Origin: Rhizobium brockwellii
Lineage (GTDB): Bacteria > Pseudomonadota > Alphaproteobacteria > Rhizobiales > Rhizobiaceae
Reading direction: 5' to 3'
NCBI RefSeq assembly: GCF_000769405.2
Contig: NZ_CP053439.1
Coordinates: forward strand, 3,410,001-3,474,000
DNA length: 64,000 bases
The position numbers and the translations under genes were made by a program. This document shows positions 1 through 9,426 of the stretch, in pieces (the stretch's first letter is position 1; the number at the start of each line of letters is the position of its first letter). Below the pieces are notes generated by a model, which searched no databases, was not told the origin of the DNA, and saw nothing but the letters and a program-made list of their open reading frames with translations.

Positions 1-15
1 AAAAGGTGGAATCCA

Positions 16-933
16 TTGGCTGAGCCGGCCCTCCCCCGCGACATCGTTCTGCTCGTCGACGACTCGGCCGAAGCACTCGGCTTTATGACCGACGCGCTCG
101 AACAATCCGGCTTCTCCGTGCTGATCGCCACATCGGGCACGGCGGCACTTGGTATCGTCGAGCGCATCACGCCCGATCTCATCCTGCTCGACGCGTTGAT
201 GCCGGGTATGGATGGCTTCGAGACCTGCCGCCGACTGAAGGCGAATGCCGCGGTAGCTCAGGTGCCTGTCGTCTTCATGACCGGCCTGACCGAGACCGAG
301 CATGTCGTGCACGCGCTGGAATCCGGCGGCGTCGATTATCTCAGCAAGCCGATCAACATCGATGAACTGCGCGCCCGCATCCGCGTCCATCTGCGCAACG
401 CTCGCTCGGCCCAAAGCGCCCGCATCGCCCTGGACGCAGCCGGCCGCCATCTGCTGGCAGTCAAGGGCGATGGCGCCATCCACTGGTCAACGCCGCAAGC
501 GACACGGCTGGTCAATGCCGCCATGGGAAGCGACGACGGCATGGAAATCGTCGTCCGCCATATCGCCGGCTGGATGCACGACCGCGTCGCCGCGGTGCGC
601 GACGGCATCATCTCGATCGCCCATGCCGGCCAGGCGGCGCTGCAGCTCGCTTTCCTCGGCGCAATCGGCCCTGACGAATATCTCTTCCGCCTCACCGCCG
701 CCAGTCAGCGCAGCGACGACGAGGTCCTGCGCCAGCGCTTTTCGCTCACCCAGCGCGAATCCGAAGTGCTGCTCTGGATCGCCAAGGGCAAGGCCAACCG
801 CGACATCGGTGAAATATTGGGACTGTCGGCGCGGACGGTGAACAAACACCTCGAACAGATTTACGTGAAGCTCGGCGTCGAGAACCGGGCCTCGGCCGCC
901 GTGAAAGCCACGCATGTGCTGTACGAGATGTGA
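16..933 (+). CDS. LuxR-family response regulator (REC + HTH)
   Basis: This 305-residue protein is a two-component response regulator. Residues 10-125 form a receiver domain with the acidic pocket D15/D16, the phospho-acceptor D59 in LLDALMPGMDG, and the conserved Lys in SKPIN. Residues 240-300 form a LuxR-type helix-turn-helix (LTQRESEVLLWIAKGKANRDIG, then a recognition helix in SARTVNKHLEQIYVKLGV). The start is a TTG preceded by AGGTGGA at a good distance, so the reading frame is not cut by the window edge. The middle segment (130-235) matches no domain I recognise. The partner kinase is not in the window and is probably encoded just upstream. The regulated genes are unknown. Confidence 0.9.
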   Translation: MAEPALPRDIVLLVDDSAEALGFMTDALEQSGFSVLIATSGTAALGIVERITPDLILLDALMPGMDGFETCRRLKANAAVAQVPVVFMTGLTETEHVVHALESGGVDYLSKPINIDELRARIRVHLRNARSAQSARIALDAAGRHLLAVKGDGAIHWSTPQATRLVNAAMGSDDGMEIVVRHIAGWMHDRVAAVRDGIISIAHAGQAALQLAFLGAIGPDEYLFRLTAASQRSDDEVLRQRFSLTQRESEVLLWIAKGKANRDIGEILGLSARTVNKHLEQIYVKLGVENRASAAVKATHVLYEM

Positions 934-950
934 GATGGTGTTGGCGGCTA

Positions 951-1000
951 GAACAGGATGTCGTCCGAAGACCGCTCACACTTTTCGGCATCATGCTCTA
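951..1000. repeat. Rhizobial intergenic palindromic repeat, family 2
   Basis: This segment between two convergent genes has the core GTCGTCCGAAG-ACCGC-CACAC-TTTTCGG-CATCATGC. The arms CCGAAGA and TTTTCGG can pair. A closely similar sequence lies at 32599-32646 and a fragment at 14798-14830, so it belongs to a dispersed non-coding repeat. Confidence 0.55.
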
Positions 1001-1004
1001 GGCG

Positions 1005-1976
1005 CTAAACCACCCGATCCGGCACATCCCTGCCCTCGAAAAACGCCGTCACGTTGTCGACCACCTTCATGCCCATGGCGGTCCGCGTCTCTTCCGTGGC
1101 GCTGCCAAGATGCGGCAGCACCATGACGTTCTCCATCCGCCGCAGCGTCTCCGGCACATCAGGTTCCGCCTCGTAGACGTCAAGCCCGGCGCCGCGGATC
1201 GTGCCCGCCTTGAGCGCTGCAATCAGCGCCGCCTGATCCACCACGTCGCCACGCGCCGTATTGATGAGAAAGGCGCCCGGCTTCATCGCCGCAAGCCGCG
1301 CCGCATTCATCAGGTGCCGGTTCTCTGCTCCACCTGGACAATGCAGCGAGACGAAATCGGCCACCGCCAGCACGGCCTCGATAGTCGGCAGCTGCCGCGC
1401 GCCGTAACGCGTCGCCTCAGCCGGATCAATCGGTGAACGGTTGAAGAACACCACATCCATGCCGAAGCCGAAATGGCAGCGTTGAGCGAAGGCCTTGCCG
1501 ATTCGGCCGAAACCGATAATGCCGACCGTCTTCCCCGTCACCTTGGTGCCGACCATATGCGTCGGGCACCAGCCCTTCCATTCACCAGCGCGTAGCTGTC
1601 GCTCGCCCTCACCGCCGCGCCGGGCAACGGAGAGCAGCAGCAACATGGCGATATCGGCCGTGCAGTCGGTCAGCACGCCCGGCGTGTTCGTGACCGCAAC
1701 GCCTCTCTCCTTGGCAGCGGATATATCGATGTGATTGTAGCCGACGCCGAAATTGCCAAGGATCTTGGTGACAACCGGCGCGCCGTCGAAGACGGCGGCC
1801 GGCAACCGATCGGAAACCGTCGGCAATACGGCATCATAGGTAGAGAGCGCCAGCCTTAGCTCGTTTTCACCGAGCGGAATATCGCCAGGATTGAACGTCA
1901 CGTCGAAACGTTCGGCAAGGACGGTTTCCACCGTGGCTGGCCAGCGCCGGGTGACGAGAATGCGGGGTTTAGACAT
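1005..1976 (-). CDS. D-isomer-specific 2-hydroxyacid dehydrogenase (glyoxylate/hydroxypyruvate reductase-like)
   Basis: This 323-residue NAD(P)-dependent dehydrogenase probably reduces glyoxylate or hydroxypyruvate to glycolate or glycerate in the cytoplasm. It has the Rossmann motif GFGRIGKAF near residue 155, the substrate-binding Arg in NTARGDVVD, the catalytic Glu in YEAEPDVPE and the catalytic His in LPHLGSATEE. Its length is normal for the family. It converges on the response regulator gene and stands apart from the liv operon, from which a terminator separates it. The substrate cannot be settled from sequence; formate and phosphoglycerate dehydrogenases are longer or differently arranged. 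Confidence 0.9.
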   Translation of the reverse strand: MSKPRILVTRRWPATVETVLAERFDVTFNPGDIPLGENELRLALSTYDAVLPTVSDRLPAAVFDGAPVVTKILGNFGVGYNHIDISAAKERGVAVTNTPGVLTDCTADIAMLLLLSVARRGGEGERQLRAGEWKGWCPTHMVGTKVTGKTVGIIGFGRIGKAFAQRCHFGFGMDVVFFNRSPIDPAEATRYGARQLPTIEAVLAVADFVSLHCPGGAENRHLMNAARLAAMKPGAFLINTARGDVVDQAALIAALKAGTIRGAGLDVYEAEPDVPETLRRMENVMVLPHLGSATEETRTAMGMKVVDNVTAFFEGRDVPDRVV

Positions 1977-2045
1977 GGACGGTTCCGCTCAATGCTTCAA
2001 AACGATGCCAAGAGTTAGACCAGCCGGGCGAAAATTGAAACGTCA

Positions 2046-2080
2046 GCAAAAAGAAAGAAGCCCGGTCGGAACCGGGCTTC
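2046..2080 (-). terminator. Rho-independent terminator of the livK gene
   Basis: A perfect 10-bp inverted repeat (GAAGCCCGGT / ACCGGGCTTC, 4-nt loop) lies 32 bases past the livK stop codon. On the minus strand it is followed by a T-rich tract. Confidence 0.85.
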
Positions 2081-2111
2081 GATAATCATGTCCCATAAAG
2101 GGGGGCGAGGC

Positions 2112-3227
2112 TTACTGCGGGAAGTAGCTGTACTTGCCGTCCGGACCCTTCTTCCATTCGTACATGATGTAGCCAGGAATCTTCGGGTCGCCCTTTTCGT
2201 CGAACGAAATGTCGCCGAGAACGGTCGGGAACGGGCCCTTTTCCTTCATGGCCTTGGCAACGGCCTCAGGATCCAGCGAACCGGCAGCCTTGGCAGCCCC
2301 GGCGATCGTCTGCATGGCAGCGTAGGAATAGAGCGTGTAGGCTTCCGGATTGAAACCAGCGGCCTTGAACTTTTCGACGAGTTCCTTGTTCGCAGGGTTC
2401 GCCGTCGGATCGGGGCCGAAGGTGTTCAGCGTACCGGCGACTGCGTCGCCAGCGATCGAGGCCAGTTCGTTCGAAACGATACCGTCGCCCGAAACCAGCG
2501 TCGCCTTCAGGCCCTGGTCAGCCGCCTGGCGGATGATGAGACCGGCTTCGGTGTGCAGACCACCCCAATAGATGATCGAGACGCCGGCTTCCTTCATCTT
2601 GGCGATGAGGGCCGAGAAGTCCTTGTCGCCGACATTGATGCCTTCGTAAATGACTTCCGTGACGCCGGCGGCGTTCATAGCCTTCTTGGTTTCGTCGGCA
2701 AGGCCCTGACCGTAGGGGGTCTTGTCGTGAACGACAGCGATCTTGGCGTCCTTGAAGTGATCGGCAAGATACTTGCCGGCGATGGCACCCTGCTGGTCGT
2801 CACGGCCGCAGGTGCGGAACGTGTTCCAGAGGCCCCGTTCCGTGAAGGTCGGGTTCGTCGCGGCCGGGGTGATTTCAAGGATGCCGTTTTCGGCATAGAC
2901 TTCCGAAGCCGGGATCGAAACGCCCGAGTTGAAGTGGCCGATGACGAACTTGACGCCGTCAGCAGCGAACTTGTTGGCGACCGAAATGCCCTGCTTCGGG
3001 TCGGAGACGTCGTCGCCGAGTTCGATCTTGATCTGCTCGCCGTTGATGCCGCCAGCCGCGTTGATGTCGGCGGCTGCCTGTTCAGCACCCTTCTGGAGCT
3101 GAGCGCCGAACGCGGCGTTCGGGCCAGTCAGCGGACCAGCGACAGCGATGAGGACGTCGGCCCAAGCGTTGCCGCTGAAGGCGACCATCGCCGTCAGAGC
3201 CACTGCCGACAGAAGAGACTTCTTCAT
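2112..3227 (-). CDS. livK: Branched-chain amino acid ABC transporter substrate-binding protein
   Basis: This 371-residue periplasmic binding protein of the LivK/BraC family captures branched-chain or related amino acids for the LivHMGF importer. A signal peptide ([21 protein letters not shown]) ends near residue 23 at AWA-D. The mature protein opens with [17 protein letters not shown], the usual first strand, and has the conserved FVIGHFNSG and WGGLHTEAG segments. It is the last gene of the minus-strand liv cluster, 120 bases after the small membrane protein gene. A terminator follows it, so it may also have its own promoter, as is common for highly expressed binding proteins. Confidence 0.95.
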   Translation of the reverse strand: MKKSLLSAVALTAMVAFSGNAWADVLIAVAGPLTGPNAAFGAQLQKGAEQAAADINAAGGINGEQIKIELGDDVSDPKQGISVANKFAADGVKFVIGHFNSGVSIPASEVYAENGILEITPAATNPTFTERGLWNTFRTCGRDDQQGAIAGKYLADHFKDAKIAVVHDKTPYGQGLADETKKAMNAAGVTEVIYEGINVGDKDFSALIAKMKEAGVSIIYWGGLHTEAGLIIRQAADQGLKATLVSGDGIVSNELASIAGDAVAGTLNTFGPDPTANPANKELVEKFKAAGFNPEAYTLYSYAAMQTIAGAAKAAGSLDPEAVAKAMKEKGPFPTVLGDISFDEKGDPKIPGYIMYEWKKGPDGKYSYFPQ

Positions 3228-3347
3228 ATTATTACTCCCAATTTTTGGGCGGGTTCCGGTCCAAGGCCCAGCGCACTACCCACCATTGACTGCGCCAGGA
3301 AAGCTGTTCCACTCGAAAGGCAATTCATGCCTAGTTTCAACGGACTG

Positions 3348-3701
3348 TCAATGTTTGTCCTTCCACGAAAACGCGGAAGTCTTTTCGTACAGCCAGTAAT
3401 AGTTGTTAACCATCTGATTGGTGCGGCGGTAGCGGAAGCCGGCCGTCGAGAACACCAGCAGCGTCACGAAGTCGAGGATATAGTAGAAGGCGTTGAGCAT
3501 CGGACCATTGAACAGGGCATGATGCAGGAACTGCATCGCCCAGGCGAGCAGGAATGTATAGACGATGACCAACGGATAGTCGGCCCAGCCTTCGGCAACC
3601 GCTTTGCCGGCGCGCCAGGCCGTCCAGAAGCCCAAGAGCAAGACGATGACACGGATCGCCACAAGGGGGCCGGCATCCGCTTCGAAGAAAAGTCCCTGCA
3701 T
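3348..3701 (-). CDS. Small membrane protein of liv operons (DUF6867-like)
   Basis: This 117-residue protein has three hydrophobic stretches (about residues 12-30, 42-60 and 68-88) and a conserved-looking C-terminus, FRYRRTNQMVNNYYWLYEK. The reading frame extends further upstream into livF, but I chose the ATG at 3701 because AAAGGAGAG sits just before it. It lies between livF and livK in the same orientation. Small proteins of this kind recur next to liv genes in Alphaproteobacteria. Its function is not known; a role in assembly or stability of the importer is only an inference from position. Confidence 0.75.
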   Translation of the reverse strand: MQGLFFEADAGPLVAIRVIVLLLGFWTAWRAGKAVAEGWADYPLVIVYTFLLAWAMQFLHHALFNGPMLNAFYYILDFVTLLVFSTAGFRYRRTNQMVNNYYWLYEKTSAFSWKDKH

Positions 3702-3720
3702 GTCAAACTCTCCTTTCGAC

Positions 3721-4464
3721 CTAGTGTCTTCCGCCTTCGAGATAGGCGGCGCGGACCTCGGGATTGGCAAGAAGCTCCTTGCCGGAGCCGCTCATCGTCA
3801 CCTTGCCGTTCACCATCACGTAGGCGCGGTGAGAAAGCCTGAGGGCGGCGAATGCGTTCTGCTCGACGAGGAAAACGGTCAGCCCCTCCGCCTCGTTGAG
3901 CTTCTTAATCGCCTCGAAGATGCCCTTGACGATCAGCGGCGCAAGACCGAGCGAGGGTTCGTCGAGAAGCAGCAGCTTCGGGCGCGCCATCAGCGCGCGG
4001 CCGATCGACAGCATCTGCTGCTCACCGCCCGAAAGTGTTCCGCCGCGCTGAGCGTGACGTTCCTTGAGACGCGGGAAGAGCGTGAAGATCTTCTCGACGT
4101 CTTCCGCGAAGTGTTTCAGATTGTCGAGGCCAGCGCCCATCTGAAGGTTTTCCAGAACGGTCATGCGCGGGAAGATGCGGCGGCCTTCCGGTGACTGTGC
4201 AATGCGCAGACGAGCGATTTCATGCGTCGGCATGTGGGTGATGTCGCGGCCCTCGAAGACCACCGAACCGCTGCGGGCCTGCGGGCTGCCGCAGATCGTC
4301 ATCATCAGTGTCGACTTGCCGGCGCCGTTGGCGCCGATCAGGCTGACGATCTCACCCTTGTTGACGTGGACATCGACGCCGGCCAGCGCCCGGATATTGC
4401 CGTAATAGGTTTCGACGCTATTCACCTGAAGGAGCGGTTGACCCGTCATGACTTCATCGCCCAT
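3721..4464 (-). CDS. livF: Branched-chain amino acid ABC transporter ATPase LivF
   Basis: This 247-residue ATPase energises the LivHM permease. It has the Walker A motif GANGAGKST near residue 45, the Q-loop in AQSPEGRRIFP, the ABC signature LSGGEQQML and Walker B LLLLDEPSLGLAP. The EGRRIFPRMTVLENLQMGA segment is typical of LivF rather than LivG. Its ATG overlaps the livG stop by one base (TGATG), which points to translational coupling. It ends 20 bases before the small membrane protein gene. Confidence 0.95.
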   Translation of the reverse strand: MGDEVMTGQPLLQVNSVETYYGNIRALAGVDVHVNKGEIVSLIGANGAGKSTLMMTICGSPQARSGSVVFEGRDITHMPTHEIARLRIAQSPEGRRIFPRMTVLENLQMGAGLDNLKHFAEDVEKIFTLFPRLKERHAQRGGTLSGGEQQMLSIGRALMARPKLLLLDEPSLGLAPLIVKGIFEAIKKLNEAEGLTVFLVEQNAFAALRLSHRAYVMVNGKVTMSGSGKELLANPEVRAAYLEGGRH

Positions 4465-5342
4465 CAGTTTGCGCCTCCTTCGAGCTGCTCGACGGCTGCG
4501 ATCACCTCTTCCACTTCTTCATCCTCGACACCGAGATAGGCCGCGATGACCCGCGGATCGTTCTTCACGTGATCCGGTGTGCCATCGGAAATCTTCTGAC
4601 CGTATTCCAGGACGACGACGTGGTCGGAGATTTCCATGACCACAGACATATCGTGCTCGATCAGCAGGATCGACGTTCCGGTTTCGGCGCGAATGCTTTT
4701 CAGCAGCGCGTTGAGCGTTGCCGATTCCCGTGGGTTGAGGCCGGCAGCCGGTTCATCCAGGCAAAGCAGCTCCGGGCCGGTGCACATGGCGCGGGCGATT
4801 TCGAGACGCCGCTGGGCTCCGTAAGGCAAATCGCCGGCGGGGTCGTCTGCGCGGTCGATCAGGTCCGCCTTCTCGAGCCAGAAACGGGCGAGCTCGATTG
4901 CAGCAGCCGCTTCCCGCCTATAGGGGCCGACACCGATAAGGCCGAGGATCGTATAACCCGATGCCTTCATCAGCTTGTTGTGCTGGGCAACCAACAGGTT
5001 TTCGAGAACGGTCAGGCCGGAGAACAGCCTGATGTTCTGGAAGGTGCGTGCGACCTTGGCTTCCCTGGTGATACGAAAGTCCGGCAGGCGCTCCAGCAGA
5101 TATTGCTTGCCGTTCTTCTGGTTGAACGTGATCATGCCCATCGTCGGCTTGTAGAAGCCGGTGATGCAGTTGAAGACGGTGGTCTTGCCGGCGCCGTTCG
5201 GCCCGATCAGCGCGGTGATATCGCCACGCTTGGCTTCGAAGGAAAAGTCGTTGATGGCCATCAGGCCGCCGAACTTCATCGACAGGTGTTCGACCTTGAG
5301 AAGAGTGTCGTCAGACATCGTATTCGTTACGGGGCTCATCAA
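4464..5342 (-). CDS. livG: Branched-chain amino acid ABC transporter ATPase LivG
   Basis: This 292-residue ATPase is the second nucleotide-binding subunit of the Liv importer. It shows Walker A GPNGAGKTT, the LivG-type segment VARTFQNIRLFSGLTVLENLL, the signature LPYGAQRRLEIARAM, Walker B ELLCLDEPAAGLNP and the H-loop LIEHDMSVVM. The C-terminus carries an acidic extension (EDEEVEEVIAAVEQLEGG) beyond the usual end. The start overlaps the livM stop by four bases. A downstream ATG at MSDDTLL is an alternative start. Confidence 0.95.
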   Translation of the reverse strand: MMSPVTNTMSDDTLLKVEHLSMKFGGLMAINDFSFEAKRGDITALIGPNGAGKTTVFNCITGFYKPTMGMITFNQKNGKQYLLERLPDFRITREAKVARTFQNIRLFSGLTVLENLLVAQHNKLMKASGYTILGLIGVGPYRREAAAAIELARFWLEKADLIDRADDPAGDLPYGAQRRLEIARAMCTGPELLCLDEPAAGLNPRESATLNALLKSIRAETGTSILLIEHDMSVVMEISDHVVVLEYGQKISDGTPDHVKNDPRVIAAYLGVEDEEVEEVIAAVEQLEGGAN

Positions 5343-6730
5343 CCATGGCCCTCCTTGATGAAGCTTCCGGATATCGCCTTGCGCTCTCTGAGGAAGGCTG
5401 TCGGCTCACGCGAGCCGACGAAGCCGCGCGGCTTGAACAGCATGACGACGACCATGGCGAGGCCGAAGATCAACATGCGGTAGAGTTCGGGCGTAAAATC
5501 GGGTCCGAAGATGAGTTTTAGGAAGTCCATGCTGCGCAACAACTCGGTGCCGCCGACCATGACGATCGCGGCAATCGCGATGCCGGTCAACGAACCCATG
5601 CCGCCGAGAACGACGATAGCAAGAATGACGGCCGATTCCAGGAAGACGAAGGATTCCGGCGAGACGAAGCCCTGGCGGGCGGCGAAGAACGAGCCGGCGA
5701 AACCGGCAAACATCGCGCCCGTCGCAAAGGCGGTCAGCTTGGTCGTCACCGTGTTGATGCCGAGCGAACGGCAGGCGATCTCGTCTTCGCGCAAGGCTTC
5801 CCAGGCGCGTCCGATCGGCATGCGGCGCAGCCGGATGGTGACATAGGCCGTCAGCATGCAGAGCATCAGAATGAGATAGAAAAGGAAAATCTTGTAGTAG
5901 GCCGAGGAGATCGGCAGGTGAAAGAGCTTGGCAAAGCCGCCGGCCGTCGCATCGAAGGGAATGCCGAAGAGTGTTGCCTTCGGGATGCTCGAGATACCGA
6001 AGGTACCCTTCGTCACGTCAGTCCAGTTGATGAGGACGAGACGAATGATTTCACCGAAGGCAAGCGTCACGATGGCGAGGTAATCGCCGCGCAGGCGCAG
6101 CACCGGGAAGCCGAGAATGACGCCCCAGAGTGCCGCGAAGATGCCCGAAAGCGGCAGCAGCACCCAGAAGGACAGGCCGAAATAGCTCGAAAGCAGCGCG
6201 TAGGAATAAGCGCCGACGGCATAGAAGGCGACATAGCCAAGGTCGAGCAGGCCGGCGAGGCCGACGACGATGTTCAGCCCCCAGGCCAGCATCACGTAGA
6301 TCAGGATCTGGATGCCGAAATTGTCGACATATGTCAGCGAGCCCTGAGGGCCTTTGATCGCCACCACCACCATGGGATAAAGCAGAAGCGCGATCAGCGC
6401 GATCTTCAGGAAATGCCGGTGGAAGAAGCTCTTCTCGGTTGAGATGTCGAGTTCGCCCTGTCTCGCCTTTGCCAGCTTGCGGCTGTCGAGATGCGGCCGC
6501 AGGAAAACCACTGTGGCGAAGCGGCCGATGGCGGCGACCGCGACGAAGATCGCAAGCAGGCCCCAGCGCTGGACAATGATCAGCTCGTTGCTGATGTTCT
6601 GGTCGGTCTTGAGGCCGACATAGAGAACGAACATGCCGAACGACAGGACAGCGGCGAAAAGAGCTTCGGTAAGGCCTTTGCGGACAAGTCCGGCATCGGG
6701 CTTGCCTGCAGAATTTTCAATGTTTGCCAT
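5339..6730 (-). CDS. livM: Branched-chain amino acid ABC transporter permease LivM
   Basis: This 463-residue inner-membrane permease forms half of the Liv translocation channel. The N-terminal third holds extra membrane segments (about residues 20-40, 50-70 and 100-120) before the family core. The core begins near NFGIQILIYVMLAWGLNIVVGLAGLLDLGYVAFYAVGAY and contains the cytoplasmic EAA-like loop GRAWEALREDEIACRSLGIN. The long N-terminal extension is usual for rhizobial LivM proteins. The gene lies four bases downstream of livH and overlaps livG by four bases. Confidence 0.95.
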   Translation of the reverse strand: MANIENSAGKPDAGLVRKGLTEALFAAVLSFGMFVLYVGLKTDQNISNELIIVQRWGLLAIFVAVAAIGRFATVVFLRPHLDSRKLAKARQGELDISTEKSFFHRHFLKIALIALLLYPMVVVAIKGPQGSLTYVDNFGIQILIYVMLAWGLNIVVGLAGLLDLGYVAFYAVGAYSYALLSSYFGLSFWVLLPLSGIFAALWGVILGFPVLRLRGDYLAIVTLAFGEIIRLVLINWTDVTKGTFGISSIPKATLFGIPFDATAGGFAKLFHLPISSAYYKIFLFYLILMLCMLTAYVTIRLRRMPIGRAWEALREDEIACRSLGINTVTTKLTAFATGAMFAGFAGSFFAARQGFVSPESFVFLESAVILAIVVLGGMGSLTGIAIAAIVMVGGTELLRSMDFLKLIFGPDFTPELYRMLIFGLAMVVVMLFKPRGFVGSREPTAFLRERKAISGSFIKEGHG

Positions 6731-6734
6731 GACG

Positions 6735-7637
6735 TTATACCTTCTCGACTTCCGGCCGCCCGAGGATGCCGGTCGGCTTGAAGATCAACACGAAAGCCAG
6801 GATCGCAAAGGTCGCGACGTCTTTGTAGGCGATGGTGAAGTATGCCGACCACAGCGACTCGATAAGGCCGATAAGCAGGCCGCCGAAGACGGCGCCGGGT
6901 AACGAACCGATACCGCCGAGAACGGCTGCCGTGAAGGCCTTCACACCAGGCGTGAAGCCGTCGTTAAACGAGGCGACGCCATAATACATCAGGTACATCG
7001 TGCCGGCGACGGCTGCGAGAGCCGCACCCATAACGAAAGTGATCGAGATCGTCTGGTCGACGTTGACGCCGAGCAGCGCCGCCATCTTGCGATCCTGCTC
7101 TGTAGCGCGCTGGGCACGGCCGAGTGCGGTGCGGTTGACGATGTACCAGAAGATCGTCAGCAGCACTGCCGTGATCACGATGATGATAATCTGTTTCAGC
7201 GACACCGAGATGTTGCCGAACTGGTAGACCGTGCTCACCATCGGTGGAATCGGCTTGTTGCGCGGGCCCTGCGTCACCTGGATGAAGTTGGACAGCGTGA
7301 TCGACATGCCGATCGCGGTAATCAGCGGCGCCAGGCGGAAGGAACCGCGCAGGGGACGGTATGCGACGCGCTCAATCGTCCAGTTCCACAAACTCGTCAT
7401 CAACATCGCAACGACAAGCATCGCCAGCAGCAGCACGGCCACCGGGAGACCTGCGAAGATGGATGTGAGGACGAGGAAGACGATAAGAGCGGCGAAACCA
7501 CCAAGCATGAAGATGTCGCCATGGGCGAAATTGATCATACCGATAATGCCGTAAACCATCGTATAGCCAATAGCCACGAGGCCATAGATGGATCCGAGCG
7601 TCAGCCCGTTTAAGAGCTGCTGGACGAAATACTCCAT
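6735..7637 (-). CDS. livH: Branched-chain amino acid ABC transporter permease LivH
   Basis: This 300-residue permease is the LivM partner and the first gene of the minus-strand cluster. It opens with MEYFVQQLLNGLTLGSIYGL and GYTMVYGIIGMINFAHGD, both classic LivH sequences, and has the loop GRAQRATEQDRKMAALLGV. The frame is open 13 codons further upstream, but the ATG at 7637 is preceded by AGGGGAAA and matches the family start. The promoter should lie in the following 520-base gap. Confidence 0.93.
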   Translation of the reverse strand: MEYFVQQLLNGLTLGSIYGLVAIGYTMVYGIIGMINFAHGDIFMLGGFAALIVFLVLTSIFAGLPVAVLLLAMLVVAMLMTSLWNWTIERVAYRPLRGSFRLAPLITAIGMSITLSNFIQVTQGPRNKPIPPMVSTVYQFGNISVSLKQIIIIVITAVLLTIFWYIVNRTALGRAQRATEQDRKMAALLGVNVDQTISITFVMGAALAAVAGTMYLMYYGVASFNDGFTPGVKAFTAAVLGGIGSLPGAVFGGLLIGLIESLWSAYFTIAYKDVATFAILAFVLIFKPTGILGRPEVEKV

Positions 7638-8158
7638 ATGTCGTTTTCCCCTGGATGCGAGCCGAAAATGCTGCATCTCTTTTTGGTTCTTCAGTTCTCC
7701 GTTTCAGAGAACCTCATAGGCCGAATGCATAGCGGTTTCGTTGGAAATGTGAAGACAAAAAGGATTTACTCCGACAGATTCTTGTCAGAACAGGCCTAAC
7801 TGGCGCGTTTTGAACCAAAATCCACAGAAAAACGGCAGAGCAGGGCCTATTTTTAGCCAGAAACTGCCACTGGGTTAACCATCCGGAGGTATCGCCGTCG
7901 ATTTCCTGCTCGGCTTGCTGCGTAAGCTATTCCACAGAATTGGAAGATGGAGCAAATTCAGACCCCAAGGCAGCCTCTTTGACGAATGCCATTTCACGAG
8001 CGATGCCCCATCTTCGTCTGACAAGGCCGAAAACTTATGGTAGCATCATCAAGCTGTGTATTGAGGGATGCAGAGCACGACGGGGAACACCATATAGCTT
8101 AAGTATCGGGTTGTAATAGGGATGGTTTGCGGACGAGCGACAGCGGGGTGCTCGCCGC
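7638..8158. other. Intergenic region upstream of livH and cysQ
   Basis: This 521-base gap separates divergent genes and should contain the liv promoter. I find no convincing open reading frame. A TTAACCAT sequence, like a CtrA half-site, lies at 7874-7881, but a single 8-mer is weak evidence. No clear minus-35/minus-10 pair stands out. Confidence 0.5.
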
Positions 8159-8977
8159 GTGGCGAATGGCAAAAGGACGATGCTGAGGACATTTGAAAAG
8201 GCGGCGCTCGAAGCCGGCAGGGCCATCATCACGGTCCTGCGCGAAGGCTTCCCCGTCGCCATGAAGGCGGATGCAAGTCCGGTCACGGTCGCCGACGAGG
8301 AGGCCGAGCGCATCATCCTCGCTCATCTCGCCAGAGATTATCCCGAAATACCCGTCGTGGCGGAAGAATCGGTCGCCGCCGGCAAGGTGCCCGACATCGG
8401 CGGCCGAGGCTTCTTCCTGGTCGACCCTCTCGACGGCACCCGTGAATTCGTCGACGGACGACAGGAATTCACCGTCAACATCGCCTATATCGAGAACGGC
8501 GCCCCGGTGGCCGGCATCGTTTATGCGCCGGCGCTGGGGCTTGCCTTCTCCGGAGAACGCGGCCACGCCGAAAGGCTCGTCGTCATGGACGATTTCACGG
8601 TCGGCGCACGCAGCGCGATCACGGTGCGCGAACAGCCGGACGACAGGCTGGCGCTTGCAAGCCTTCGCCACAACAGTCCGGAGACTGGAAGCTTCCTCGC
8701 CGATCAAGCGATCTTCAAATGCACCAATATCGGCTCCTCGCTGAAATTCTGCCTGCTGGCCGAAGGCAAGGCCGACGTCTATCCGCGTTTCACCCGCACG
8801 ATGGAATGGGACACCGCAGCCGGCGATGCGGTGCTACGCGCCGCCGGCGGTTCGACGGTGACGCTGGACGGGACGCCACTAACCTACGGCAAAACGGGAA
8901 CGGCCGCCGATTTCGACTTCGCCAACCCGAACTTCATCTCCTGGGGCGGCAGGAAACGCGTCCTCGAACCGGCGTGA
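8159..8977 (+). CDS. cysQ: 3'(2'),5'-bisphosphate nucleotidase CysQ-like
   Basis: This 272-residue member of the inositol monophosphatase superfamily probably hydrolyses 3'-phosphoadenosine 5'-phosphate formed in sulfate assimilation. It has the metal-binding sites VVAEES near residue 62, DPLDGTREF near residue 90 and the C-terminal WDTAAGDAVLRAAGG. The phrase FFLVDPLDGTREFVDG favours CysQ over true inositol monophosphatases. I use the GTG at 8159; an ATG at 8180 after AAAAGG is a possible alternative. Other sulfur genes are not adjacent. Confidence 0.85.
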   Translation: MANGKRTMLRTFEKAALEAGRAIITVLREGFPVAMKADASPVTVADEEAERIILAHLARDYPEIPVVAEESVAAGKVPDIGGRGFFLVDPLDGTREFVDGRQEFTVNIAYIENGAPVAGIVYAPALGLAFSGERGHAERLVVMDDFTVGARSAITVREQPDDRLALASLRHNSPETGSFLADQAIFKCTNIGSSLKFCLLAEGKADVYPRFTRTMEWDTAAGDAVLRAAGGSTVTLDGTPLTYGKTGTAADFDFANPNFISWGGRKRVLEPA

Positions 8978-9113
8978 CGATCCGCGGGAATCGCTGAAGA
9001 CCGGCGCAAGCGGCGCAATCCTTTGCATCGCCGCCACGTGTTCAGGCCCGCCGCTACGATCCGCGGTCGACCTCAGGTCAGCGCGCCATCCGAGCGGGTC
9101 GTCCCTTTACCTG

Positions 9114-9314
9114 TCAAATATCCTTCCTCTGCGCATCAGGAAGCGTGTCCACGATCCCATTCCGGCTGTGGAGTGATTCGCACGATCGGGCGTCATCAAG
9201 TGATTCTGGCCGGAACTCGTCGCTCTGCAGCCTTTTAAGACGCTGCGCCGCCACCAATCTCGCCTTGATTTTGTCACATTCTGACACGACTTCGGCGATG
9301 ATCGAGATCTTCAT
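9114..9314 (-). CDS. Possible small protein, unrecognised
   Basis: This 66-codon frame begins MKISIIAEVVSECDKIKARL and is hydrophilic after a short hydrophobic start. It lacks a clear ribosome binding site and resembles nothing I know. It is listed because it lies in an otherwise empty gap; it may well be chance. Confidence 0.2.
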   Translation of the reverse strand: MKISIIAEVVSECDKIKARLVAAQRLKRLQSDEFRPESLDDARSCESLHSRNGIVDTLPDAQRKDI

Positions 9315-9426
9315 CAGAAAAATTTCGCATCGTCTTCCGTTAAGAAATACGCTTAAGAGCCACGGGCCACGTGTCGAAACGGCACGTCGCCAGCCCGCGG
9401 CGAACCCCTCCAAAGGCCTAAAAACT

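Noticed and set aside
3395..3412. TTAACCAT-like CtrA half-site
   Set aside because: It lies inside the coding sequence of the small membrane protein and has no second half-site.
2088..3842. 584-codon plus-strand frame opposite livK and the small membrane protein gene
   Set aside because: It is an antisense shadow of well-supported genes with no recognisable domain; high GC gives long spurious frames on the opposite strand.
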